Source of the DNA: a bacterium
Lineage (GTDB): Bacteria; JAGOBX01
DNA length: 64,000 bases
NCBI GenBank assembly: GCA_029551925.1
Contig: JAKPEO010000109.1
Span: forward strand, 12,702-76,701
Direction of reading: 5' to 3'
Part shown: piece by piece, positions 24,590 through 33,680 of the stretch
Layout: every line of letters starts with the position of its first letter
How positions within the stretch are numbered: the stretch's first letter is position 1
Translations under genes and position numbers: made by a program
The notes under the pieces: model-generated
What the model saw: the letters and a program-made list of their open reading frames with translations, nothing else
The model's database searches: none
Told to the model about the DNA's origin: nothing

Positions 24590-25693
24590 ATGGATATAGA
24601 AAATATAAAAAAAATTTTGGTGATTAGATTAGGCGCGGTCGGCGATATTATTAGGACGCTGCCTGCTGTTAAATATATTTTTGAATTTTATAAGAAACAG
24701 AATAAAGAAATTATTATTCATTGGCTTGCGGAAAAACATAATTCTAATATTTTAAAAGATTTGCCGTATATAGATAAGATTTATAAATTACCGCGTAGAG
24801 ATTGGCAAAATCGTTTAATATCCAAAGATTTTTTTAAAGTATTGCGAGAATTTAATGAATTTATAAAAAAAATTAAAAATGAAAAATACGATGCGGTAAT
24901 TGATTTTCACGGAATTTTTAAAAGTGGATTGCTTTCGTATTTAAGCGGCTGTCCTGTTCGGATAGGTTATACAAAAGAATATTGCAAAGAATTGAATTTT
25001 ATGTTTAACAATGTTCGTATTGCGGCGAAATCTCAAAAAATTACGCGCATCGAGAAAAATTTTGCATTAGTATCGTATTTTGACACTTCTTATGAGATAC
25101 CAGAAAAATTTGATAATTTATTGAATATAACAGAGCCGGATAAATTTGTAGTGGATAATTTTTTAAAAGAAAAAAAAATTAATAATTTTATTTGCATTAA
25201 TCCGGCAGTGAGTAAATTCGGTAAATATAAGGAATGGCGTGAAGATTATTATGCAAGATTAACAGAATTAATATTGAATTTTGCTGGCGAAATAAATATA
25301 ATTTTCACTTGGGGACCTGGTGAATTAGAAAAAATAAATAGAATTATAAAAGGAATAGATTTTAATAAAATTGCGCAAAAAACCGAGCGGATTTTTATAG
25401 CGCCGCAAACTACTCTTAAAGAATTAGCGTATTTGATTTCGTTGAGTAAATTTATTATTACGGGCGATACAGGACCAATGCATTTGGCTGCTATTTTGAA
25501 TGTGCCGATTGTTGCGTTGTTTGGTCCGTCAGATCCGATAATTAATGCGCCTTTTGGCAAAAATAATATTGTGATATTTGAAAATGTCGGCTGCAATCCT
25601 TGCCGGCGTAGAACCTGTAAAAAATTAAAATGTCAAGATTTATTGACTCCTGAAAAAGTTTTGAAAAGAATTATTGAAAATAAATTTATCTGA
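24590..25693 (+). CDS. Glycosyltransferase family 9 (heptosyltransferase-like)
   Basis: This 367-residue GT-B enzyme resembles ADP-heptose:LPS heptosyltransferases, which extend the inner core of lipopolysaccharide on the cytoplasmic face of the inner membrane. The N-terminal ILVIRLGAVGDIIRTLPAV and DFHGIFKSGLLSYL stretches and the C-terminal donor-site FIITGDTGPMHLAAIL and PIVALFGPSDP motifs are diagnostic. A Cys-rich VGCNPCRRRTCKKLKC segment near the C-terminus is common in this family. The acceptor sugar cannot be told from sequence. It is immediately followed (1-base overlap) by the exonuclease III gene. Confidence 0.9.
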   Translation: MDIENIKKILVIRLGAVGDIIRTLPAVKYIFEFYKKQNKEIIIHWLAEKHNSNILKDLPYIDKIYKLPRRDWQNRLISKDFFKVLREFNEFIKKIKNEKYDAVIDFHGIFKSGLLSYLSGCPVRIGYTKEYCKELNFMFNNVRIAAKSQKITRIEKNFALVSYFDTSYEIPEKFDNLLNITEPDKFVVDNFLKEKKINNFICINPAVSKFGKYKEWREDYYARLTELILNFAGEINIIFTWGPGELEKINRIIKGIDFNKIAQKTERIFIAPQTTLKELAYLISLSKFIITGDTGPMHLAAILNVPIVALFGPSDPIINAPFGKNNIVIFENVGCNPCRRRTCKKLKCQDLLTPEKVLKRIIENKFI

Positions 25694-26484
25694 TGATTTT
25701 TATGATTAAAAAAGATAGTGTCAAAAAATTTGTATCGTGGAATGTTAATGGAATTAGAGCGGTTGCCAAAAAGAATTTATCAAAAATAATTAATGATTTA
25801 GACGCGCATATTTTTGCTGTGCAGGAAACGAAGAGTCAGAGAGCGCAATTAACAGATGATATTGCGAAAATTTCCGGGTATTATAGTTATTGGTTTGACT
25901 CTGTAAAAAAGGGCTATTCAGGCGTAGGCGTTTATTGTAAAGAAAAACCAAAAGAAATAATTTATGGTATAGAAAATAAAAATTTTGATAATGAGGGCAG
26001 AACGATTACATTAGAATATGACGATTATTTTTTTGTAAATTGTTATTTTCCTAATGCTCAACACGAATTGACAAGATTAGAATATAAACTTGAATTTAAT
26101 AAAGAATTTCATAAATTTATTGATAAATTAGCAAAACAAAAAATGACTGTCATTTGCGGGGATTTTAATGTTGCGCATAAACCGATAGATTTAGCAAATC
26201 CAGAGAAAAACCGCAAAAATCCCGGATTTACAGAACAGGAATGCAATTGGTTTGATGAATTTATAAAATCCGGATATATCGATACATTTAGAAAATTTAA
26301 TCAAGAACCAGGCAATTACACTTGGTGGAGTTATAAATTTAATGCTCGCGAGAAAAATATTGGGTGGCGTATTGATTATTTTTTTGTAGATTCGAAAAAT
26401 GCAGATAAGGTTATTAGCGCTGAAATTTTGAAGGATATTTACGGCTCTGACCACTGTCCGGTAAGCGTGAAAATAAAGTTGTGA
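25693..26484 (+). CDS. xth: Exodeoxyribonuclease III
   Basis: This DNA-repair exonuclease and AP endonuclease nicks 5' to abasic sites and degrades 3' ends. It has 263 residues against a family length of about 250-270. All catalytic blocks are visible in order: FVSWNVNGIRAV, the metal-binding Glu in VQETKS, YSGVGVY, CGDFNVAH, FTWWSYK-like YTWWSYKF with RIDYFFV, and the catalytic His in GSDHCPV. The start may be at 25693 or at the second Met (25702); both lie in the end of the preceding gene. It forms a transcript with the GT9 gene. Confidence 0.95.
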   Translation: MIFMIKKDSVKKFVSWNVNGIRAVAKKNLSKIINDLDAHIFAVQETKSQRAQLTDDIAKISGYYSYWFDSVKKGYSGVGVYCKEKPKEIIYGIENKNFDNEGRTITLEYDDYFFVNCYFPNAQHELTRLEYKLEFNKEFHKFIDKLAKQKMTVICGDFNVAHKPIDLANPEKNRKNPGFTEQECNWFDEFIKSGYIDTFRKFNQEPGNYTWWSYKFNAREKNIGWRIDYFFVDSKNADKVISAEILKDIYGSDHCPVSVKIKL

Positions 26485-26622
26485 ATATTAAAATTAATGA
26501 AAAATACTCGATAGTTAAAATATTATTTTCTAATAATAGAAATATTTTGAACAAATCACGAAATTTATAAAATCAATATCTTTTAAATTAATTTTTAAAT
26601 ATTAATTGTCTATATTCAAATT

Positions 26623-26940
26623 ATGAAAAAACTGATACCGATAGGCAAATCTGATTTTAAAGATATAATAGAATCAGGCGATTAATATTAATTTGACAAA
26701 ACGTTATTTATAAAAAAAAATGACATCTGACTGCTCTGAAATAATGTTATTTCAGCGGCGGCGTAAGATTTGGCAAGACATTGAATTTATCGCCACAGCG
26801 TTATTTTTTGATAGAAAAGATTCTGATTTCATTCATTAATAATTAAATCCATTGATATACAGTATCTGTTTGAAAAAAATATCAAAAAAACGCTGAAATA
26901 TCAGTCCTATAATGGAATTTGTCTTGACTTTAATGAATAA
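26623..26940 (+). pseudogene. Decayed AAA-ATPase-like (PF09820-type) protein
   Basis: The fragment begins with an intact start (MKKLIPIGKSDFKDIIESGD), which is the conserved N-terminus of AAA-ATPase-like proteins that usually carry a C-terminal PD-(D/E)XK nuclease domain. Two in-frame TAA codons interrupt the normally tyrosine-rich stretch, after which the same frame reads FDKTLFIKK, the conserved 'DKT.FI' motif. A frameshift follows, then SEIMLFQRRR. One further frame change gives RFGKTLNLSPQRYF (the Walker A region) and finally YLFEKNIKKTLKYQSYNGI. At least two nonsense and two frameshift mutations make it a clear pseudogene. The nuclease half is gone. This family is often multicopy and linked to mobile or defence functions. 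Confidence 0.85.
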
Positions 26941-27011
26941 AACAAATAACAAGACATCTGATTTTATAATTATATATTTTATTGTAGTTTTATTTTATTT
27001 TATTTTATTTT

Positions 27012-27537
27012 GCAGTTGTTGGTGAATTTTTACTTTCTAATAATAAATTTCCGAATTGGGATAGCGCGGTCTGTCATTAAATTATCTATATGATCAAAAT
27101 TTAGTTTTTTTAGCAAATGTTTTATATTATAAAAATAATTTTTTTCAAACTATTATAGATAATAAAAAAAAAATTATATTAGATTTAAATCAAATTTATT
27201 CTAATAATATTTTTTTTAAAACAGAAACAGATAATTTTATTATGTCTTTAAACAAAGATTTGAATTTTACAAACATTCAATTAAATGAACCTACAAGAGA
27301 GTATAACTATGTTTGTATTATAAAAAAAGATTGGTATTCAGTTGTTCCTATAATATATAATATTTTTTATATGCTGATAGTAATTTATTTTATAACGATC
27401 TTTTCTGAAAAGTAGCAACAAAGATAATGAACAAAGATAATGAGAACGCTTCGTTTGTTAAAATATTAGATTTTTTGGAGCGTATCCAGTCCGCCGCTGA
27501 AAAATCACTTTTAAAAAAAATAAAAAATTATTGTTAA
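27012..27537 (+). pseudogene. Decayed gene in three frames, possibly DUF4350-like
   Basis: Three coding-like fragments lie in order on the plus strand. The first, 27012-27080, reads VVGEFLLSNNKFPNWDSAVCH then stop. The second is a 116-codon open frame without an N-terminal start (27065-27415). It includes LYDQNLVFLANVLYYKN, KKKIILDLNQIY, KKDWYSVVPIIYNIFYML and a hydrophobic end. The third, 27433-27537, reads NASFVKILDFLERIQSAAEK and ends YC-stop. The order 'strand - DN-x-L-x-x-LANVL - strand - membrane helix - helical tail' resembles DUF4350 proteins, but this is inferred from pattern only. The codon use matches the genome, so it is a native gene in decay. Confidence 0.6.
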
Positions 27538-27600
27538 TTTTTTAGAATAAAATATAATTAAAAATTTTAAGAAAAATTTTTCAAGCAAAATTTGATTTTA

Positions 27601-30600
27601 ATGAAGTTAATTAAGCGAATAATATTTTTTATTATAATTTGCTTTACAATAATTATACCGCTATTAATAACAGCATCAACGCAATTAAATTTTTCAGATG
27701 AAAATTTAAAAAACGCAATTAAAAATAAGATAATTTTAATTAACAATGATATAGCTAAATTGTCAGAAAATCAAAAATTTGAGATAGCGAATAGATATTT
27801 AGAAAAATCCGAATTATTATATTATTTACTGCAATTAGAAAAATTCGAAAATACCGACGGATTAGAGCAGTTGAAAAATGAGTATATCTCATCATTAAAA
27901 TTGTCGCAGAAATTTTATGAAGAAAGCGAAAATAATTCGGGCGTATTTTTATGTAAAAGTAAAATTTTAAGATTTGAAATTGTCGGAATAGAAGAAATAA
28001 ACGACATTGAAAAATTTAAAGTCGAAATTTCAAAAAAGATTAATCAGGATATTTTAGCAAAACCAATCGAACAAGTTGCGCAAGATATAAAGAACTCGGC
28101 AGCAGCGCAGCAGAATTCTGAAAACTCAGAAAAATCTGACACAATAATCGCAACAGTTGTTTCAGAAGATTTGCAAGCGTCAAATGATAGTCAAAAACCA
28201 GACACATTTTATTCGGAAGCGGTTGATACTTCTGTGAATATTACAGCTGACACAATACAGGAAGCCTTTAAACCTATTGCAAAATATGAAAAAATCGAAC
28301 CGAAATATATGATAAATGAACAGTCGCCTATTTCGCCTGTTTTGCGAAAAATATTGTTCACAGAAAAATTAGAAAAGGAATATGAAATCGAGCAGACACG
28401 CGGATTATTGGGTTTTCGCGATAGAGAATTCGGTAAAACAAAATTAACAATCAGCGGTCAAAAGACAATAGATTTTATTTACAGCGGCAGAAAATACAAT
28501 AAGCGCAACGAGAGCATTAGCAATACGAGTGATTTTAAAATTGACCAATCATTAGAAGTAAAAGTGCGAGGTAAAGTCGGAGATAATGTCGAAGTAAATA
28601 TAGATTACGATGATAAACGCACAGCTGCGAATCGCCAGCAATTAAGTATTGAATATAAAAGTGATGAATATGTTTTATCAAAAAGCAAAAACAAAAATAT
28701 TTTTTCTGCGACTGCAAGTTTCGGCGATATCGTTTTGTCATTGCCGTCAACTGAATTTGTATCATATCGCAGAAATTTATTCGGTATCAAAGGCGGTTTA
28801 AAATTGAGGAATGTAGAATATTCATTATTTAAAGCAGACCAATTTAATTTGGATTTAATTGTTTCTCGCACAAAAGGCGAGCCGGGCTATAAAGAATTTT
28901 ATGGGTCAAGCGGCACGCGGATAATAACCCTGCGCGATATTGATTACACAAAAAATAAATATTTTAGAATTGTTACAGGGATAGGCAATGACACTGATAT
29001 ACTTGCCGGCTCTTTAAAGGTTTATATTGACGATAATTTAGCGTATAACAATCAGGGCAATATTGACACGCGCGGAATAATTGTAACGCCTACTAATCCT
29101 AATTATACAGAATTAAGCAGTGAAACTTTTTCATTTACATTATTGCAAGAGATACGAGATTATGTTTATGATTTAAAAGAACAAATACTAACATTCAATA
29201 GATACATAGACGACGGCTATACAATATCTGTAAGTTATCAAACAAAGAGCGGCTATTCAGTTAATTATAAAATTATAAGAAAAGATAAGCAGACGCAATA
29301 TACTGACACATTTGCAATTTATGCGGTTAGAAATTATTACAATTTAGGTGTGACTAACATCAACAAAAATGACCCTGATTTGCTTATAAGAATACAAGAC
29401 ACATACAATGGCAATATAAGCGATACGATGGTCGGCGCTGACACGCGGTCGTTTTTATATATATTCGGATTAGATAGGACAGGTCCGGGATTTGATGGGT
29501 TATTAGGAACAGTTGACGATGCGCCGGACGGTAAAATTGACGACGAATATATTGACTATGAAAACGGCATAATAAAATTTCCTGATAACCAGCCATTTAA
29601 TAATTCATTAGCGCAGACATTAGGATTAGCGCGTTCTGAAATTTATACGCGCGATAATCCAGCAAGCAGATACAGATTTTATGTTCAAGTCAAAGCGCAA
29701 TTGCAATATTATCCATTAGACGCATTTGACATTGTGCGAAATAGCGAGATTGTAAAAGTTAATGGCCGCACGCTTTCGCGTAATGTTGATTATTATATAG
29801 ATTACGAAAGCGGTATGTTGATTTTTCTGGATCCGTCGTTAATCACTTCATCAAGTAAAATTACAGTCGAATATGAAAAAGTGCCGTTTGGCGCGTCAGC
29901 AAACAAAACGCTGTTTGGCACAAGATTTGAAGGGATATTAAATCAGAATTTTCGATTTGGCACAACGCTTATAAAGAATCAAAATGACAAACCAAATGAA
30001 ATGCCGACAATTGACGCTACGCCGCAGGGCTCGTCAGTGCGCGAAGTAGATTTTGAAATTAAGCCGGTAAATTATTTATTTGATTTAATCAATAGTTCGT
30101 TTAATACTAAAATATCAGCGCCGTCAGCGCAGTGGTTTGATATAAAATTAATGACCGAAGTAGCGCGCAGCGAATTTGATCCTAATATTTACGGGTCTGC
30201 GATGATAGACGATATGGAATCGTCAAAAGATGCAATTGATATAAATTTGAGTTATAAATCGTGGAATAACACATATATTAGCGAATCGACTTTACCGCAG
30301 AGATTGCGCGGATTTATTGAATTTGAAGAAACAGATATAAACGAAAATATCGGGCATAAAACAGAATTGGATAAAGATGAAAGCAATCAAAAATCATTAA
30401 GATTAAAATATGATTTGGATAACGGCGCAGGAATAGATCCTGACACTTGGTTTGCCGCGCGGACATTAATATCAAAAGACGGCGTAGATATTTCTAAAAA
30501 AAAATATTTAGAATTGTGGATACATAATGCGGATAGTTTTTATTTAACAATCGATTTAGGGCAAATAAATGAAGATGTTGACGGAGATGGATTATTGGAT

Positions 30601-33600
30601 CAAGAAGACGGATTGTTTGTTGATGGTTCGCCTACAAGCCCGCAAACATTAGACGGCAAATTAAATAAGACGCCAAACGAAGATATAGGCATTATATATA
30701 ATACTTTTTATGATACAAAAACTATTGGAGCAGGCAATGGCAGATTAGATAGCGAAGATATGAACAGCAACGGCAGATTAGATCAACTTGAAGCATATTA
30801 CAGATACGCCAAAATCAATCTTGACAATTTTGCAGATGATACTGGCATCGGAAAAGTTATTAATGGCGTGCCTTATAGATTTTATAGAATAAATTTAGAT
30901 AAATTTACAGAAGCGATTAATACCCCGTCAAAAACTAATATAAAGCATATTCGATTATTATTTGTTCAAAAAGAAAATGTCAGTGCGCCGCCAAATGCAA
31001 ATATACACATTGATTATATTTCAATAGTAGGCAGCGTCTGGGAAGATGCAAATATTACAGACACATATTTTATAGTAGGCACAAAAAATAATATAGACGA
31101 TAATTATGCAAGATTTGAAACAGAATTACAGATGCGAAAAATAGAAACAGTCGAAGGCGATAGAGCAGCGCGCGAACAAGCGTTATATTTGAATTATACA
31201 AATTTAACAAATAACAATTACGACGCATCGAATTTTGAATATTATACAAAACGCGAGTATGCGAGAGCAATCAATATTTCAAAATATAAAAATTTTATTT
31301 TTTATGTCAAGACCGAAGATAATAATGATAATGGCGAGACGGTATTTATTAGATTAGGCGATAAAAATAATTTTTTTGAATATAAGTTTCGCGCACCTAT
31401 GCGCGAATACGGCTGGCGAAAAATTGAAATACCGTTAGACAGATTTCGTGCAATGATACAAGAAATTACAACTAACGATACTCGTGTGCCATTTGATATA
31501 ACTTTTGGCGAAAATAATGAATATCGTATCAGAGCGCAAAGCGTGCGTCCATCATTTTATAATATTAAAATGATACAAATTGGAGTAATAGGCGATTCGC
31601 TGAATCCAATAACAGGCGATTTGTTTATTAATACAATGTATGTTGACGGCGCTATGAAAGAAACAGGGATTGCACGTAAAACTCACTGGCAGACAAAATT
31701 TTATAAAGATATATTCACTTTTAATATGCGCGAAGATTATAGAGAAAACACATTTCGCAGCATTGATGAAATTTCGTCATCAGTAAATCAAACATTTATC
31801 CCGGAAAAAAGCGCGCAGAAAAAATACGATGGCACTATTGCATTCGGCAGATTATTACCTGAATCGTGGAAAATAACAATGCCGATGAGCGGGTCATATA
31901 CAAAAAGTGAAATAGAAGTAGAGCCGGACGCTGCGCAAGAAGTAGAGCGCGCGAAAATAGGCAATACATTAACTACTAACAAAACATTTTCAACTTCATT
32001 TTCTAAATCTAAGTTGCCGTTATTATCATTAAATTATTCGCAAAATGAGACTACAAAAGATTTGATTGAATCAAAATACAATATTTTAAATGAATCATTG
32101 AATTCGTCCGCGAGTTATTCAATAGATTTTCAAAAGACGATTTTTGGTGAAATGATTGGATTTAAGTATATACCGCTTTTAAATAAAATACCGGCTGGCA
32201 AAGAATTGAAAGTTAATTTGAACTATCAATACAATTATACTATCGATGATAAAAATTATATATTAGGCAGCGAGCAATCTGCTTTTGATAAATTTACAAC
32301 ATACTACAAAAAAATCGGCGTGATTTCGCGCCCGTTTAATTGGATAAGATTGCAACCGGAATTGGCGTTAACTGACAAATATCATCGCACAAAATTGTAT
32401 GATGGTTTAGAAAATAAAATTCAGCAAGCATCGCTAAATGTCGATATCAACAAATTTTTAGGGTTGAAACCGTCATTTGATTTTGGCCGAACCGAAGATT
32501 TAAGATATGATATTTCGCGGCCAGATTCAGAACCGACAGAAAATTATAATTATAATGCCGGAATAAGATTAGATGTGTATCCTGTTGACTGGTGGAAATT
32601 GTTGAAATTTATAGACAGCAGATTTAATGTAAGCGGCAAATACACTGAAACTCTTAATGTTGACCAGATAATAAAAACAAAGGATTCTTCAATAAACGGT
32701 ACATTTGGAGTAGATGTGTCATTAAGACCAAAAGAAATTTGGAAATATTTAGAATTCATAACAATGACATATTCATACAATAATAATGTTTCTGCTGTTT
32801 ATAGTAAAATATCAAATAATTATGATTTTAATGATATTTTTAAAGATTATTTTGATAAATATTTCTGGCTCTGGAAAGATAAAGCATACACTCAATTAAG
32901 CGATACTATTGATTTACAATTCAATCGTACTTCTGCAAGTAATGCGCAGACGCATTCATTTAATGGTCAATTATTTTTATGGTCGCCATTAAATTTGCGT
33001 TATAATTATAATTTTAAAAATAGTTTTTCACAAGTTCAGGGATCAGAAAATTATAATAATACAAGGAATATTCAATTGAATTCAAGATTGGATTTAGTGA
33101 AGGGCTTGAAATGGTTTAAAAATACGCGGCGTTCAAGTTTAAATTTAGATTATTCATATTCTGAAGATGAAAACGGAAATTTTAAACAGTCAATTACAGA
33201 AGTATTAACGCACAACACCACATTGGGATTAGAAGTGGTGTGGACTGAAAAATTCAATACTTCATTTTCAATGAATTTTCCGCAGAGCAAAAAAAATATG
33301 CAGACAGAATACGGCGTGAGTGTAGAAAAAAGTTTTAGTTATTCTCCGAAAATTTCGTGGAGTTATTATACTGCTAATCCTTTTAAGTTATTTAAACCGT
33401 TCACTAAAAAACAATGGCTTTTCCAAAATAAACTTAATCTTAACGGTTCTTTTTCTTATAGTTTACAAAAAGCGGAATTGTTAAGAACAGATAATATTTT
33501 ACAAAAAACGCAAGATGCAATGCAATACGGCGCCACTTTCGGCGCGCAATATGATATGAGCGATTTTTTGAGATTAAGTGCAGATTCAAAATTTAATATA

Positions 33601-33675
33601 AACAAAGACAATATAAACGAAAACAATGATTATACTGAATATTCTTTTAGCATAAAAACTATAATAATTTTCTAA
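27601..33675 (+). CDS. sprA: SprA-like outer-membrane translocon protein (type IX secretion)
   Basis: This 2024-residue secreted beta-rich protein is homologous to SprA/SOV, the giant outer-membrane barrel that translocates type IX substrates and surface adhesins. A signal peptide (about 1-27) is followed by a variable Ser/Gln-rich region. Then come SprA-like segments: SLEVKVRGKVGDNVEVNIDY (about 320), SFGDIVLSLPSTEF with FGIKGG, SAMIDDMESSKDAID (about 870; SprA has DDFEGS), and Asp-rich DVDGDGLLDQEDG and NSNGRLD loops. The C-terminal 700 residues are aromatic beta strands ending in IIIF. Family length is about 2000-2500. I prefer the ATG at 27601 over an in-frame TTG at 27592; neither has a clear Shine-Dalgarno. 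It heads a run of closely spaced genes to truA. No Por/Gld genes are in the window. Confidence 0.85.
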   Translation: MKLIKRIIFFIIICFTIIIPLLITASTQLNFSDENLKNAIKNKIILINNDIAKLSENQKFEIANRYLEKSELLYYLLQLEKFENTDGLEQLKNEYISSLKLSQKFYEESENNSGVFLCKSKILRFEIVGIEEINDIEKFKVEISKKINQDILAKPIEQVAQDIKNSAAAQQNSENSEKSDTIIATVVSEDLQASNDSQKPDTFYSEAVDTSVNITADTIQEAFKPIAKYEKIEPKYMINEQSPISPVLRKILFTEKLEKEYEIEQTRGLLGFRDREFGKTKLTISGQKTIDFIYSGRKYNKRNESISNTSDFKIDQSLEVKVRGKVGDNVEVNIDYDDKRTAANRQQLSIEYKSDEYVLSKSKNKNIFSATASFGDIVLSLPSTEFVSYRRNLFGIKGGLKLRNVEYSLFKADQFNLDLIVSRTKGEPGYKEFYGSSGTRIITLRDIDYTKNKYFRIVTGIGNDTDILAGSLKVYIDDNLAYNNQGNIDTRGIIVTPTNPNYTELSSETFSFTLLQEIRDYVYDLKEQILTFNRYIDDGYTISVSYQTKSGYSVNYKIIRKDKQTQYTDTFAIYAVRNYYNLGVTNINKNDPDLLIRIQDTYNGNISDTMVGADTRSFLYIFGLDRTGPGFDGLLGTVDDAPDGKIDDEYIDYENGIIKFPDNQPFNNSLAQTLGLARSEIYTRDNPASRYRFYVQVKAQLQYYPLDAFDIVRNSEIVKVNGRTLSRNVDYYIDYESGMLIFLDPSLITSSSKITVEYEKVPFGASANKTLFGTRFEGILNQNFRFGTTLIKNQNDKPNEMPTIDATPQGSSVREVDFEIKPVNYLFDLINSSFNTKISAPSAQWFDIKLMTEVARSEFDPNIYGSAMIDDMESSKDAIDINLSYKSWNNTYISESTLPQRLRGFIEFEETDINENIGHKTELDKDESNQKSLRLKYDLDNGAGIDPDTWFAARTLISKDGVDISKKKYLELWIHNADSFYLTIDLGQINEDVDGDGLLDQEDGLFVDGSPTSPQTLDGKLNKTPNEDIGIIYNTFYDTKTIGAGNGRLDSEDMNSNGRLDQLEAYYRYAKINLDNFADDTGIGKVINGVPYRFYRINLDKFTEAINTPSKTNIKHIRLLFVQKENVSAPPNANIHIDYISIVGSVWEDANITDTYFIVGTKNNIDDNYARFETELQMRKIETVEGDRAAREQALYLNYTNLTNNNYDASNFEYYTKREYARAINISKYKNFIFYVKTEDNNDNGETVFIRLGDKNNFFEYKFRAPMREYGWRKIEIPLDRFRAMIQEITTNDTRVPFDITFGENNEYRIRAQSVRPSFYNIKMIQIGVIGDSLNPITGDLFINTMYVDGAMKETGIARKTHWQTKFYKDIFTFNMREDYRENTFRSIDEISSSVNQTFIPEKSAQKKYDGTIAFGRLLPESWKITMPMSGSYTKSEIEVEPDAAQEVERAKIGNTLTTNKTFSTSFSKSKLPLLSLNYSQNETTKDLIESKYNILNESLNSSASYSIDFQKTIFGEMIGFKYIPLLNKIPAGKELKVNLNYQYNYTIDDKNYILGSEQSAFDKFTTYYKKIGVISRPFNWIRLQPELALTDKYHRTKLYDGLENKIQQASLNVDINKFLGLKPSFDFGRTEDLRYDISRPDSEPTENYNYNAGIRLDVYPVDWWKLLKFIDSRFNVSGKYTETLNVDQIIKTKDSSINGTFGVDVSLRPKEIWKYLEFITMTYSYNNNVSAVYSKISNNYDFNDIFKDYFDKYFWLWKDKAYTQLSDTIDLQFNRTSASNAQTHSFNGQLFLWSPLNLRYNYNFKNSFSQVQGSENYNNTRNIQLNSRLDLVKGLKWFKNTRRSSLNLDYSYSEDENGNFKQSITEVLTHNTTLGLEVVWTEKFNTSFSMNFPQSKKNMQTEYGVSVEKSFSYSPKISWSYYTANPFKLFKPFTKKQWLFQNKLNLNGSFSYSLQKAELLRTDNILQKTQDAMQYGATFGAQYDMSDFLRLSADSKFNINKDNINENNDYTEYSFSIKTIIIF

Positions 33676-33680
33676 AATAA

